In this document: positions 6,276-13,684 of the stretch, in pieces
Layout of the letters: each line of letters begins with the position of its first letter
How positions within the stretch are numbered: the first letter of the stretch is position 1
Assembly: GCF_005869935.1 (NCBI RefSeq)
Contig: NZ_SZQF01000007.1
Span: forward strand, 124,001-188,000
Length of the DNA stretch: 64,000 nucleotides
Origin: Winogradskyella algicola
GTDB lineage: Bacteria; Bacteroidota; Bacteroidia; Flavobacteriales; Flavobacteriaceae
Direction of reading: 5' to 3'
The notes under the pieces: generated by a model
Database searches by the model: none
Seen by the model: only the letters and a program-made list of their open reading frames with translations
What the model was told of the DNA's origin: nothing
Position numbers and translations under genes: made by a program

Positions 6276-8372
6276 TTAGAATCTATATTGTAGAAATGCT
6301 GAAAAATTACGACCAGGTTCAGTAATTGGTACTCGACCAAAATCAGCCTGATTGGTAAATGAGAAATTGAGATGATTATTATAAGCTTCATCAAAAACAT
6401 TCAATACTGCAACTCCTAAAGTAAAATTCTTAAAAGCATTAATACCAATACGTGCATCTAAAGTTTGATAGCCATTAGTAGTAGTTTCACCAAAACTTTC
6501 TGAAATATTATTTTGCTGAGATACTAAGTTGTATTGTAGGTTTGCCCAATACTTTTCTTTTTTAACACCAGCTGAAAAACGCGTTGTAAAAGGAGGTGTA
6601 AGAGGTAAAGACTCATTTAAATCTTTGTTTTTTGCATACACATACGCAAATTCACCTTTTACAAAATAGTCATTAAGAAAATCTAATTCGGCTTTAGCTT
6701 CAAAACCTGTTTTATATGCCTCATCGAGATTTCTAAACACTTTAGCATTTTGAGGTAGTGCCATTGGCATAAACTTACGATCTAAAGTTTCATCTACAAC
6801 AGCAGCAATATAGTTTTCAAAAAATGAATAGTAAAATGATGCTTCATACTTAAAACCATCAAAGCCATTTTTTAGAGGTTCATAGCCTTTAAAACCGATT
6901 TCAAATTGGTTATTAACTTCAGCGTTCAAGTTAGGGTTTCCAACATACTCAAAAGGATCTTGACCAACATTGAAATGATTAATAAAACGCTCTATCATAT
7001 TTGCAGACCGTACACCACGACCATAAGCTGCTTCTAGTGTAAAGTTATCCGAAACGATTTTCTTAACAGAAACGGTAGCACTTATGTTATGCTCTGTCCG
7101 TTTCTCTAAATCATACATGGCTTCAAAATCGGCTTCAGGATCTTTAATGTCTGAAACAACGTTGTCATATCTAATACCAGCTGTTAGAATTGTACTTGGA
7201 CTAACACTGTATTTAGCTTCAGTAAAAACACCTAAATCATTGATGTATGAATCTTGCCATACCTTGTCTGTAAATAGCATTGGTTCTGGTAGCATATTTC
7301 CATTCATCATTTTTACTAAACGTTCTCTATTACCATCTCTGGCAACATTAAGCACATCGATACCAGAAAAAATGTTTAAACTCTCTACAGGTTGCCAATG
7401 TAATTCTACTTTACCACCAGTCGTAACAGCATCAACATTAGACGCTGCTTCCATCATATTAAAAGATGGCCTGTTTGTATTTGTCATTAAATGATCTACA
7501 TAGCTGTAGTAGGCCTTTGCATTTACAGATTTAATGATTTTACCAATATTATCTAGTTTATAGTCTAGCGAGATAATACTACTGTTGTCATAGTCTGTAT
7601 CCATAGGTAAGGCAGCATGCAAAACATCTCTACCAAAAGACTGTCTCCAGTGAGCCTGCAAACGTTGGTTATCAGAAAAGTTATAACCAACTTTTACACC
7701 ATAATCGGTACTTCTAAAAGACGATGGAATTTCTGTACCATCACCATCTTCATAATTACCAAAATCTCTGTATCCAGCATTAGCGACAATATCATATTTT
7801 TCTTGTATGTATTGAAATTGAGCCATATTCACTAAAGAATTACCGTTGCTTTCGTAGCCTCCAGAAATTTTGCCATGTAAGCCATAATCTAAATAATTTG
7901 GTTTTTCGGTCACCATGTTAATGACTCCGCCAAACGTAGCACCGTATCTAACAGTGTAAGGTCCTTTTATGATTTCAATTTTTGAAATTTCTTCAGGAAT
8001 AATATGTGTTGTAATAGGATCCATTCGGTTTGGACAAGCATGCATCGCTTTAGTTCCACCATCATATTGAATATTAAGCTGTTCGTATTGAGACGCTCTA
8101 AACGATGGGTCAATGGCATAATTACCTCGTTTTATAGAAGAAAATCCAATAATATTATTGAATAAATCTGCTACATTTTTGGGCTGTACAATATTCTCTA
8201 CATATTTGTTGGACACTATTGTTAGCACAGGATCTGTATTTTTATTTCCTGTAACTATAACCTCATTTAGCTTTGTTGTTTTTTTATTTAAGGTGTCTTT
8301 CTCTGTTTCTTTTTGAGCATAAGACACAGCAGTGAGTAGTACACATAACAGTGTACTATACAATGTTTTCAT
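6276..8372 (-). CDS. TonB-dependent copper receptor, OprC/NosA type
   Basis: A 698-residue outer-membrane receptor with a signal peptide (MKTLYSTLLCVLLTAVSYAQ), an N-terminal plug (about 35-160) and a 22-strand barrel ending in aromatic FLQYRF. Two motifs indicate copper: CPNRM (C113-M117) in the plug and HLM (H294-M296) in the barrel. These match the CxxxM and HxM copper ligands known for Pseudomonas OprC, and their separation (about 177 residues) is almost the same there. Usual length for the family. It follows the Cys-rich 125-residue gene by 65 bp and is probably co-transcribed from the promoter at 8822-8864. Copper import would serve cuproenzymes such as nitrous-oxide reductase or oxidases, none of which is encoded here. 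Confidence 0.85.
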   Translation of the reverse strand: MKTLYSTLLCVLLTAVSYAQKETEKDTLNKKTTKLNEVIVTGNKNTDPVLTIVSNKYVENIVQPKNVADLFNNIIGFSSIKRGNYAIDPSFRASQYEQLNIQYDGGTKAMHACPNRMDPITTHIIPEEISKIEIIKGPYTVRYGATFGGVINMVTEKPNYLDYGLHGKISGGYESNGNSLVNMAQFQYIQEKYDIVANAGYRDFGNYEDGDGTEIPSSFRSTDYGVKVGYNFSDNQRLQAHWRQSFGRDVLHAALPMDTDYDNSSIISLDYKLDNIGKIIKSVNAKAYYSYVDHLMTNTNRPSFNMMEAASNVDAVTTGGKVELHWQPVESLNIFSGIDVLNVARDGNRERLVKMMNGNMLPEPMLFTDKVWQDSYINDLGVFTEAKYSVSPSTILTAGIRYDNVVSDIKDPEADFEAMYDLEKRTEHNISATVSVKKIVSDNFTLEAAYGRGVRSANMIERFINHFNVGQDPFEYVGNPNLNAEVNNQFEIGFKGYEPLKNGFDGFKYEASFYYSFFENYIAAVVDETLDRKFMPMALPQNAKVFRNLDEAYKTGFEAKAELDFLNDYFVKGEFAYVYAKNKDLNESLPLTPPFTTRFSAGVKKEKYWANLQYNLVSQQNNISESFGETTTNGYQTLDARIGINAFKNFTLGVAVLNVFDEAYNNHLNFSFTNQADFGRVPITEPGRNFSAFLQYRF

Positions 8373-8437
8373 TTATGGTATAATTATAATTTTTAAAAAA
8401 AATAAGGGTAGATATCATCTACGTTTAAAAAAGGAAA

Positions 8438-8815
8438 TTATACTCGTGGTGGATGAAACCAATCTTCAGTATCTAAATAAGAATATAGATTGTTATAACA
8501 ATTTGGTGCGTGTTTTTTAAGAACAAACTCATTAAGCTGCTTAATATCTTCTTTAGGATAAGAAACTAACATAAGCTCTTTAAAATCTACAATACTTTCT
8601 GGTGTTTTTTCATTGCTATCTTGCGATTCAGCTACTTTTTTAAGGTGACATTTACCATTACATTGTAACTCTGGTTTGTTCTTATTTTCACAAAGCGCTT
8701 CTATAAACCCAATAGGATCAAGTTTATAGTAAGCATAGGTAATAGACACTCTTAAACTATTTGATAGTATAAGAGTAGCAAGTAGTATAGAAAGAAAGTA
8801 CGTACCTATTTTCAT
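8438..8815 (-). CDS. Small envelope protein with CNGKCH motif, partner of the copper receptor
   Basis: A 125-residue protein with an N-terminal hydrophobic segment (about 5-24), followed by a probably periplasmic domain containing an early cysteine (ALCENK), the motif CNGKCHLKK and a C-terminal HPP tail. The cysteine/histidine pattern suggests metal or haem binding, although CxxxCH is not the standard CxxCH. The ATG at 8815 (MKIGTYF) is chosen: the frame extends 3 codons to a TTG, but the -7 element TACTTTTG (8829-8822) overlaps that extension and predicts transcription starting close to 8815. First gene of the operon with the TonB copper receptor. Function unknown; a periplasmic copper carrier or reductase partner is an inference. 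Confidence 0.75.
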   Translation of the reverse strand: MKIGTYFLSILLATLILSNSLRVSITYAYYKLDPIGFIEALCENKNKPELQCNGKCHLKKVAESQDSNEKTPESIVDFKELMLVSYPKEDIKQLNEFVLKKHAPNCYNNLYSYLDTEDWFHPPRV

Positions 8816-8821
8816 GCGCTG

Positions 8822-8864
8822 CAAAAGTATGCTTATTGTAAAATTATCATACTGACTTTAGTCA
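8822..8864 (-). promoter_or_regulatory. TGAC-N4-GTCA operator and promoter of the copper-receptor operon
   Basis: TGAC-TTTA-GTCA (8853-8864), centre 8858.5, is 29.5 bp from the first base of the minus-strand -7 box TACTTTTG (8829-8822). The ATG at 8815 follows after only 6 bases, so the mRNA should be leaderless or nearly so. Confidence 0.6.
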
Positions 8865-8915
8865 TAAATTTTACAAAATATCATGATAAAGTTCTTTATT
8901 ACATTTTACTCTTAA

Positions 8916-8960
8916 AGTAACATTCGTTACATAGCTTTAGGCTATTGTTTTTTATTTTTG
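8916..8960 (+). promoter_or_regulatory. CRP/FNR-type operator and -7 element of the peroxiredoxin gene (site E)
   Basis: AGTAAC-ATTC-GTTACA (8916-8931), centre 8923.5, lies exactly 29.5 bp before TATTTTTG (8953-8960), a full match to TAnnTTTG. The gene starts at 8988. Confidence 0.75.
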
Positions 8961-8987
8961 AATAAATTATCTAAATAACAATTTATC

Positions 8988-9647
8988 ATGAGTGAAGAAA
9001 CAATAGAAAAAGTTTATGCAATGCCAAGAATTGGCGATCAAGCACCAGATTTTGAAGCAGTAACAACAAAAGGAAAAATTAAGTTTTCAGATTTTGCAAA
9101 AGACAAATGGGTAGTAATGTTCTCGCACCCAGCAGATTTTACACCAGTTTGCACAACAGAAATGAGTGGTTTTGCAACGCGAAAAGCAGAGTTTGATGCG
9201 CTTAATACTGAACTTATGGGTCTAAGTATAGATAGTATACATGCACATTTAGGTTGGGTGCAAAACGTAAGAGAAAATACAGGTGTTTACTTTGATTTTC
9301 CAATTATTGCCGATTTAGACATGAAAGTATCTAAGTTATACGGAATGCTTCAACCTAACGAAAGTGAAACGGCTGCTGTACGTGCTGTGTTCTTTATAGA
9401 TCCAAGTAAAAAAATACGTCTTATAATGTACTATCCATTAAATGTAGGTCGTAACATGGATGAAATTTTAAGAGCTTTAGAAGCACTTCAAACTTCAGAT
9501 AAATACAAAGTTGCAATGCCTTTAGATTGGAAAAGAGGTGATAAAGTTATCGTTGGACCACCAAAAACTTTAGATGAGTTAAATGAAAGAATTAATGATG
9601 ATACTCTAGAAAAAGTAGATTGGTATTTGGCTAAGAAAAACTTATAA
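8988..9647 (+). CDS. Peroxiredoxin, Prx6 (1-Cys) family
   Basis: A 219-residue cytoplasmic thiol peroxidase that reduces hydrogen peroxide and organic hydroperoxides. The peroxidatic cysteine is in HPADFTPVCTTE, and length plus the C-terminal extension (LDWKRGDKVIVGPPKT) are those of the Prx6 subfamily. There is no obvious resolving cysteine, so an external thiol such as thioredoxin should recycle it. It has its own operator/promoter and is followed by a terminator, beyond which the second MBL-rhodanese gene begins without a promoter I can see. Co-regulation with persulfide enzymes fits the reactivity of Prx6 enzymes with persulfides and peroxides formed during sulfide oxidation. Confidence 0.93.
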   Translation: MSEETIEKVYAMPRIGDQAPDFEAVTTKGKIKFSDFAKDKWVVMFSHPADFTPVCTTEMSGFATRKAEFDALNTELMGLSIDSIHAHLGWVQNVRENTGVYFDFPIIADLDMKVSKLYGMLQPNESETAAVRAVFFIDPSKKIRLIMYYPLNVGRNMDEILRALEALQTSDKYKVAMPLDWKRGDKVIVGPPKTLDELNERINDDTLEKVDWYLAKKNL

Positions 9648-9663
9648 AATACTCTTAAAAAAT

Positions 9664-9697
9664 CGGTCTTTTCTAGCAGTTAAGACCGTTTTTTTTA
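9664..9697 (+). terminator. Terminator between peroxiredoxin and the second MBL-rhodanese gene
   Basis: Stem CGGTCTT / AAGACCG with an 11-nt loop is followed by a T-run. Partial read-through probably feeds the next gene, which shows no TAnnTTTG promoter of its own. Confidence 0.8.
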
Positions 9698-9728
9698 TTT
9701 TAAAAAGTAACTATAAAAAGAAAATAAA

Positions 9729-11066
9729 ATGACAATAATTCAATACAACGATAAACCCTTAGCACATTATTCTTACGCTATAATTAGTGATAATATGATG
9801 GCTTTAGTAGATCCATCTCGCGATCCAAAACCATATTATAAATTAGCCGAACAGCATAATGCTAAAATCGTAGCGGTTTTCGAAACGCATCCACACGCAG
9901 ACTTTGTAAGTAGCCATTTGCAAATTCATAAGGAAACAGGAGCAGATATTTTTGTTAGTAAATTGGTTGGTGCTAATTATCCTCACATAACTTTTGATGA
10001 TGGCGATACATATCATTTAGGAACAACTGTGTTTTCCGCCATTAATACACCAGGACATTCACCAGATAGTATTACAATTATCGCTCAGAAGAATGATGAT
10101 TATGTAATGTTTTCTGGCGATACCTTATTTATTGGTGATGTAGGTAGACCAGATCTGCGCGAAAAAGCTGGTAATATGAGAGCTAAACGAGAAGAGTTGG
10201 CCAAAAGCATGTATCAGACCATGCAAACAAAATTCAGCCATTTGCCAGATAGTACCATAGTCTATCCTGCTCATGGTGCAGGTTCATTATGTGGAAAGAA
10301 TATGAGTACTGATGCTTCAAGTACCTTAGGTAGAGAACGACAAGAAAATTGGGCATTCAAAAATTTATCTGAGGATGAATTCGTAGAACATATTTTAAAA
10401 GATCAACCATTTATTCCTTCGTACTTTGGTTTTAATGTAGATATTAATAAAACTGGAGCAGATAACTATGAAGCTAATATCGCACAACCAGATTTCCATT
10501 TTAGAGTAGAAGATTTTGATAGCGATACTTTAATTATTGATGTTAGAAATCAAGACGATTTTAAAAAGAATCACATTGCTGGAAGTATAAATATTATAGC
10601 TCAAACCGAAAATGATAAACTAGAAACTTGGTTAGGTTCTATAGTACAACCCGAAGAACAATTCTACGTAGTTTTAAATTCAGTAGAAGATAAAGACGAA
10701 ATTCTCCACAGAATAGCAAAAATTGGTTATGAAAAACAACTTCTAGGTTTAATAACTTTGGGTAATTCAACTTTTGAATCTACATATGAAATTGATTTAG
10801 ATGATTTTAAAAGTCATCCAGGCCATTACAGCATAATAGACATTAGAAATAAAAGTGAAGTAGAAGAGGGTAAAATCTTTGATAGTGCCATTTCTATCCC
10901 ATTAAATGAATTAAGAGATTCGGAGAAGGATATTCCGACAGATAAGCCAATAGTAGTGCATTGTGCAGGAGGATATCGAAGTGCTGCCGGAAGTAGCATT
11001 ATTTCTAAATTAAAAAAAGATATTAAGGTTTACGATTTAAGTGAAGCAGTTTCTAATTTTAAATAG
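9729..11066 (+). CDS. Second MBL-fold hydrolase with two rhodanese domains
   Basis: A 445-residue paralogue of the protein at 1115 with the same order: MBL domain, degenerate rhodanese, active rhodanese. Metal motifs are THPHAD (53-58), H63, H110 in NTPGH, the SGD aspartate (D131) and H182 in PAHGAGS. The first rhodanese domain (about 260-350) lacks the catalytic cysteine; the second (about 358-440) has C412 in HCAGGYRS. Sequence has diverged clearly from the first copy, especially in the rhodanese parts, so this is not a recent duplication. Same inferred role, oxidation of persulfide to sulfite plus sulfur transfer. No own promoter was found; it probably depends on read-through from the peroxiredoxin gene 82 bp upstream. 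Confidence 0.88.
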   Translation: MTIIQYNDKPLAHYSYAIISDNMMALVDPSRDPKPYYKLAEQHNAKIVAVFETHPHADFVSSHLQIHKETGADIFVSKLVGANYPHITFDDGDTYHLGTTVFSAINTPGHSPDSITIIAQKNDDYVMFSGDTLFIGDVGRPDLREKAGNMRAKREELAKSMYQTMQTKFSHLPDSTIVYPAHGAGSLCGKNMSTDASSTLGRERQENWAFKNLSEDEFVEHILKDQPFIPSYFGFNVDINKTGADNYEANIAQPDFHFRVEDFDSDTLIIDVRNQDDFKKNHIAGSINIIAQTENDKLETWLGSIVQPEEQFYVVLNSVEDKDEILHRIAKIGYEKQLLGLITLGNSTFESTYEIDLDDFKSHPGHYSIIDIRNKSEVEEGKIFDSAISIPLNELRDSEKDIPTDKPIVVHCAGGYRSAAGSSIISKLKKDIKVYDLSEAVSNFK

Positions 11067-11100
11067 TATAATTAACCAAATAATGTTAAAGTTTTAGTTG

Positions 11101-11145
11101 TGTAATATTTATTACAAATAAGGACTAAACTGAATCGTATTTTTG
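11101..11145 (+). promoter_or_regulatory. CRP/FNR-type operator variant and promoter of cydAB (site F)
   Basis: TGTAAT-ATTT-ATTACA (11101-11116) is a perfect 6-4-6 palindrome with T/A instead of C/G at the inner positions; it still fits GTA-N8-TAC. Its centre (11108.5) is exactly 29.5 bp before TATTTTTG (11138-11145). cydA starts at 11162. Confidence 0.72.
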
Positions 11146-11161
11146 CTACAAATTCATAATC

Positions 11162-12517
11162 ATGGATACCGAAATCTTAGCCAGAATTCAATTTGCCTTC
11201 ACAGTCGCGTTCCATTATATCTACCCTCCTTTAAGCATTGGTATAGGTTTAATTATGGTGATTTTTGAAGGTTTATATCTAAAAACAGGTCAAAAGCAGT
11301 ATGAAATTTTAACGCGTTTTTGGTTGAAAATATTCGCCATAACTTTTGGTATTGGTGTTGCAACTGGAATCATAATGGAGTTTGAATTTGGTACCAATTG
11401 GTCTGTATATTCCAAATATGTCGGAGATATTTTTGGTAGTGCTTTAGCCGCTGAAGGTTTATTTGCTTTTGGCCTCGAAAGTACCTTTTTAGGGATTTTA
11501 ATTTTCGGTTGGAATCGCGTTTCTCCAAAAGTACATTTCATTTCAACTATAGGTGTATTTCTGGGATCTATGTTCTCTGCAGTTTGGATTGTGCTAGCTA
11601 ACAGCTGGCAACAAACACCAGCTGGATACCATATTGTTGGTGAAGGATTAACTGCTAGGGCAGAAGTCACTGATTTTTGGGAAATGGTCTTTAATCCTTC
11701 GAGTGTAGATCGAATCATTCATGTATGGCAAGGAGCATTTTTAGCTGGTGCATTTATGGTATTGAGTGTGCATGCGTATTATTTATTGAAAGGACGATAT
11801 GTAGAAATCTCTAAAAAAGCCTTTAAAATCTCATTGTTGGTAGCAACAATTATTTCACTAACACAATTAGTTTCAGGACATAGTTCTGCTGATGGTGTAG
11901 CTGTTAACCAACCTGCAAAATTAGCGGCTATGGAAGGCCATTATGATGAATCTTCAGCAGCTGATTTGTATTTATTTGGTTGGGTAGATGACGAATCGCA
12001 AAAAGTTACCGGATTAGGTATTCCTGGTGGTTTATCATTTTTGGTTCATCAAGATTTTGAAGAACCAATTCAAGGTTTAAATGCATTTCCAAAAGATGAA
12101 ATCCCAACACAAGTAAATGCTGTATTTCAGTTTTATCATATCATGATTTCTATTGGTATGTTTTTAATTGGATTAACGCTTTATGCTTCTTATTTATGGT
12201 GGCGTGGAAAGTTATTTGATAAAAAATGGTTACTTAAAATATTTGCATTTTCGGTGTTATTACCTCAAATAGCAAATCAAGTTGGTTGGTTTGCTGCCGA
12301 AATGGGTAGACAACCTTGGGTGGTTTATGGTCACTTAAAAACAAGTGAGGCCTTTTCGCAAGAAGTTTCTGCTAATCAAATTTTATTTTCCTTAATCTTA
12401 TTTTTCGTGGTTTATACAATATTGTTTTTGCTTTTTATGTATTCACTAAATAAAAAAATAAAACATGGACCGTATAATGAAGCCGAAAACCCAGACGAAT
12501 TTTTAAAATACACTTAA
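11162..12517 (+). CDS. cydA: Cytochrome bd ubiquinol oxidase subunit I
   Basis: A 451-residue inner-membrane subunit of the bd-type quinol oxidase, which reduces oxygen with high affinity and resists sulfide and nitric oxide. It begins with the family signature around haem ligand H18 (FAFTVAFHYI), contains IIHVWQGAFLAGAFMVL in the middle and the conserved GRQPW motif near residue 385. The Q-loop region (GIPGGLSFLVH to QFYH) is of the short type. About nine membrane helices. It is followed by cydB after 10 bp in one operon. Placement beside SQR and persulfide enzymes makes sense because sulfide inhibits haem-copper oxidases, leaving bd oxidase as the terminal acceptor for SQR-reduced quinone. 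Confidence 0.95.
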   Translation: MDTEILARIQFAFTVAFHYIYPPLSIGIGLIMVIFEGLYLKTGQKQYEILTRFWLKIFAITFGIGVATGIIMEFEFGTNWSVYSKYVGDIFGSALAAEGLFAFGLESTFLGILIFGWNRVSPKVHFISTIGVFLGSMFSAVWIVLANSWQQTPAGYHIVGEGLTARAEVTDFWEMVFNPSSVDRIIHVWQGAFLAGAFMVLSVHAYYLLKGRYVEISKKAFKISLLVATIISLTQLVSGHSSADGVAVNQPAKLAAMEGHYDESSAADLYLFGWVDDESQKVTGLGIPGGLSFLVHQDFEEPIQGLNAFPKDEIPTQVNAVFQFYHIMISIGMFLIGLTLYASYLWWRGKLFDKKWLLKIFAFSVLLPQIANQVGWFAAEMGRQPWVVYGHLKTSEAFSQEVSANQILFSLILFFVVYTILFLLFMYSLNKKIKHGPYNEAENPDEFLKYT

Positions 12518-12527
12518 AAGCAGTACT

Positions 12528-13565
12528 ATGGAAACATTTTTAGGTATAGATTATCCAACATTATGGTATTTGGTTGTAGGACTTTTGTTTTCGGGTTACG
12601 CTATTTTAGAAGGTTTTGATTATGGTGCTGGTGCATGGCATCTGTTTTTAAGAAAAGACTTAAGCAGACGTATTGCCATTAATGCCATTGGTCCGCTTTG
12701 GGACGCCAACCAAGTGTGGTTAATTATTGGTGGAGGTGCATTATTTGCAGGGTTTCCAGTAATGTATGCAACAATGTTATCAGCTATGTATATTCCATTC
12801 ATGCTGTTTTTAATGTTACTGGTGTTACGTTCTGCTGCCATAAAATTTAGAAGTGCGGAAGAAATGAAATGGTGGAGAAAAACTTGGGATATTACCTATT
12901 TTGTATCTAATACTTTAATAGGATTCTTGTTAGGTGTTGTTTTAGGTAATGTGTTACAAGGTTTTGAACTTCATGAAAATTTTCAATATAAAGGTGGTAT
13001 ATTCTTAACATTCTTAAATCCTTACGCCTTAATGACAGGGTTTACAACATTATCTATTTTTATGACCCAAGGTGCTATTTTCTTAATGCTTAAAACTGAA
13101 GGTAGACTGCACGACAGGTTATCTTTTTTACTAAAAAAGGGGATGATATTCTTCATCATAAGTTTTGCCATTACAACTTTATATACTTTAACTTTCTTAC
13201 CAGGAGTAACCGATAAATTTAAAGAACAACCTGTTTTTTTTGTATTACCTGTTTTAGCGTTTTTAGCAGTAGCAAATGTGCCACGCTTAGTCTCTAAGAA
13301 GAAGTATTCACACGCGTTAATTTTTTCTTCATTGATTATGGCTTTTTTATTAATGCTGGTAGCATTTCAATTATATCCAGTATTGTTACCTTCTACAATC
13401 AGTTCTGAGTATAGTGTTACTATTTACAATGCTGCGTCTTCACAGAAATCTTTGGGAATTATGCTAACCATTGTACTCATTGGAGCACCACTTTTGGCAG
13501 GGTACTTTTTATTTTTATATAAAACATTTCACGGTAAAGTGAAGCTAGACGATACCAGTTATTAA
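12528..13565 (+). CDS. cydB: Cytochrome bd ubiquinol oxidase subunit II
   Basis: A 345-residue inner-membrane partner of CydA with about eight helices. Typical motifs are LWYLVVGLLFSGYAILEGFD at the N-terminus, the GPLWDANQVWLI loop, and FPVMYATMLSAMYIPFML. It starts 10 bp after cydA and ends just before a terminator, so the operon is cydAB. I see no cydX-like small subunit in the 10-bp cydA-cydB gap or immediately downstream. Expression should follow the cydA promoter and its palindromic operator. Confidence 0.95.
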   Translation: METFLGIDYPTLWYLVVGLLFSGYAILEGFDYGAGAWHLFLRKDLSRRIAINAIGPLWDANQVWLIIGGGALFAGFPVMYATMLSAMYIPFMLFLMLLVLRSAAIKFRSAEEMKWWRKTWDITYFVSNTLIGFLLGVVLGNVLQGFELHENFQYKGGIFLTFLNPYALMTGFTTLSIFMTQGAIFLMLKTEGRLHDRLSFLLKKGMIFFIISFAITTLYTLTFLPGVTDKFKEQPVFFVLPVLAFLAVANVPRLVSKKKYSHALIFSSLIMAFLLMLVAFQLYPVLLPSTISSEYSVTIYNAASSQKSLGIMLTIVLIGAPLLAGYFLFLYKTFHGKVKLDDTSY

Positions 13566-13594
13566 GGTGTGAGCAATAACTGTTTGTATGAAAA

Positions 13595-13619
13595 GAGCAC
13601 CTATTAAGGTGCTTTTTTT
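13595..13619 (+). terminator. Terminator of cydAB
   Basis: Stem AGCACCT / AGGTGCT, loop ATTA, then seven Ts. The next operator begins 2 bp later. Confidence 0.85.
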
Positions 13620-13620
13620 A

Positions 13621-13665
13621 TGTAACAATTGTAACCATTTAAAAGTTGAATTGGCTTTAACTTTG
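13621..13665 (+). promoter_or_regulatory. Degenerate CRP/FNR-type operator and promoter of the SQR-like gene (site G)
   Basis: TGTAAC-AATT-GTAACC (13621-13636) keeps the left arm but has a T-to-A change in the right arm. Its centre (13628.5) is exactly 29.5 bp before TAACTTTG (13658-13665), a full TAnnTTTG match. The conserved spacing supports it despite the mismatch. The gene starts at 13685. Confidence 0.6.
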
Positions 13666-13684
13666 ATTTATATAGAGAAATATC

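Noticed and set aside
7084..7494. 136-codon plus-strand open frame inside the TonB receptor gene
   Set aside because: Antisense shadow of a clear receptor coding sequence, with no promoter or family features.
9706..9720. AGTAAC just before the second MBL-rhodanese gene
   Set aside because: Only a half-site, too close to the ATG and without a promoter element downstream.
11290..11718. 142-codon minus-strand open frame inside cydA
   Set aside because: Antisense shadow of the conserved CydA frame.
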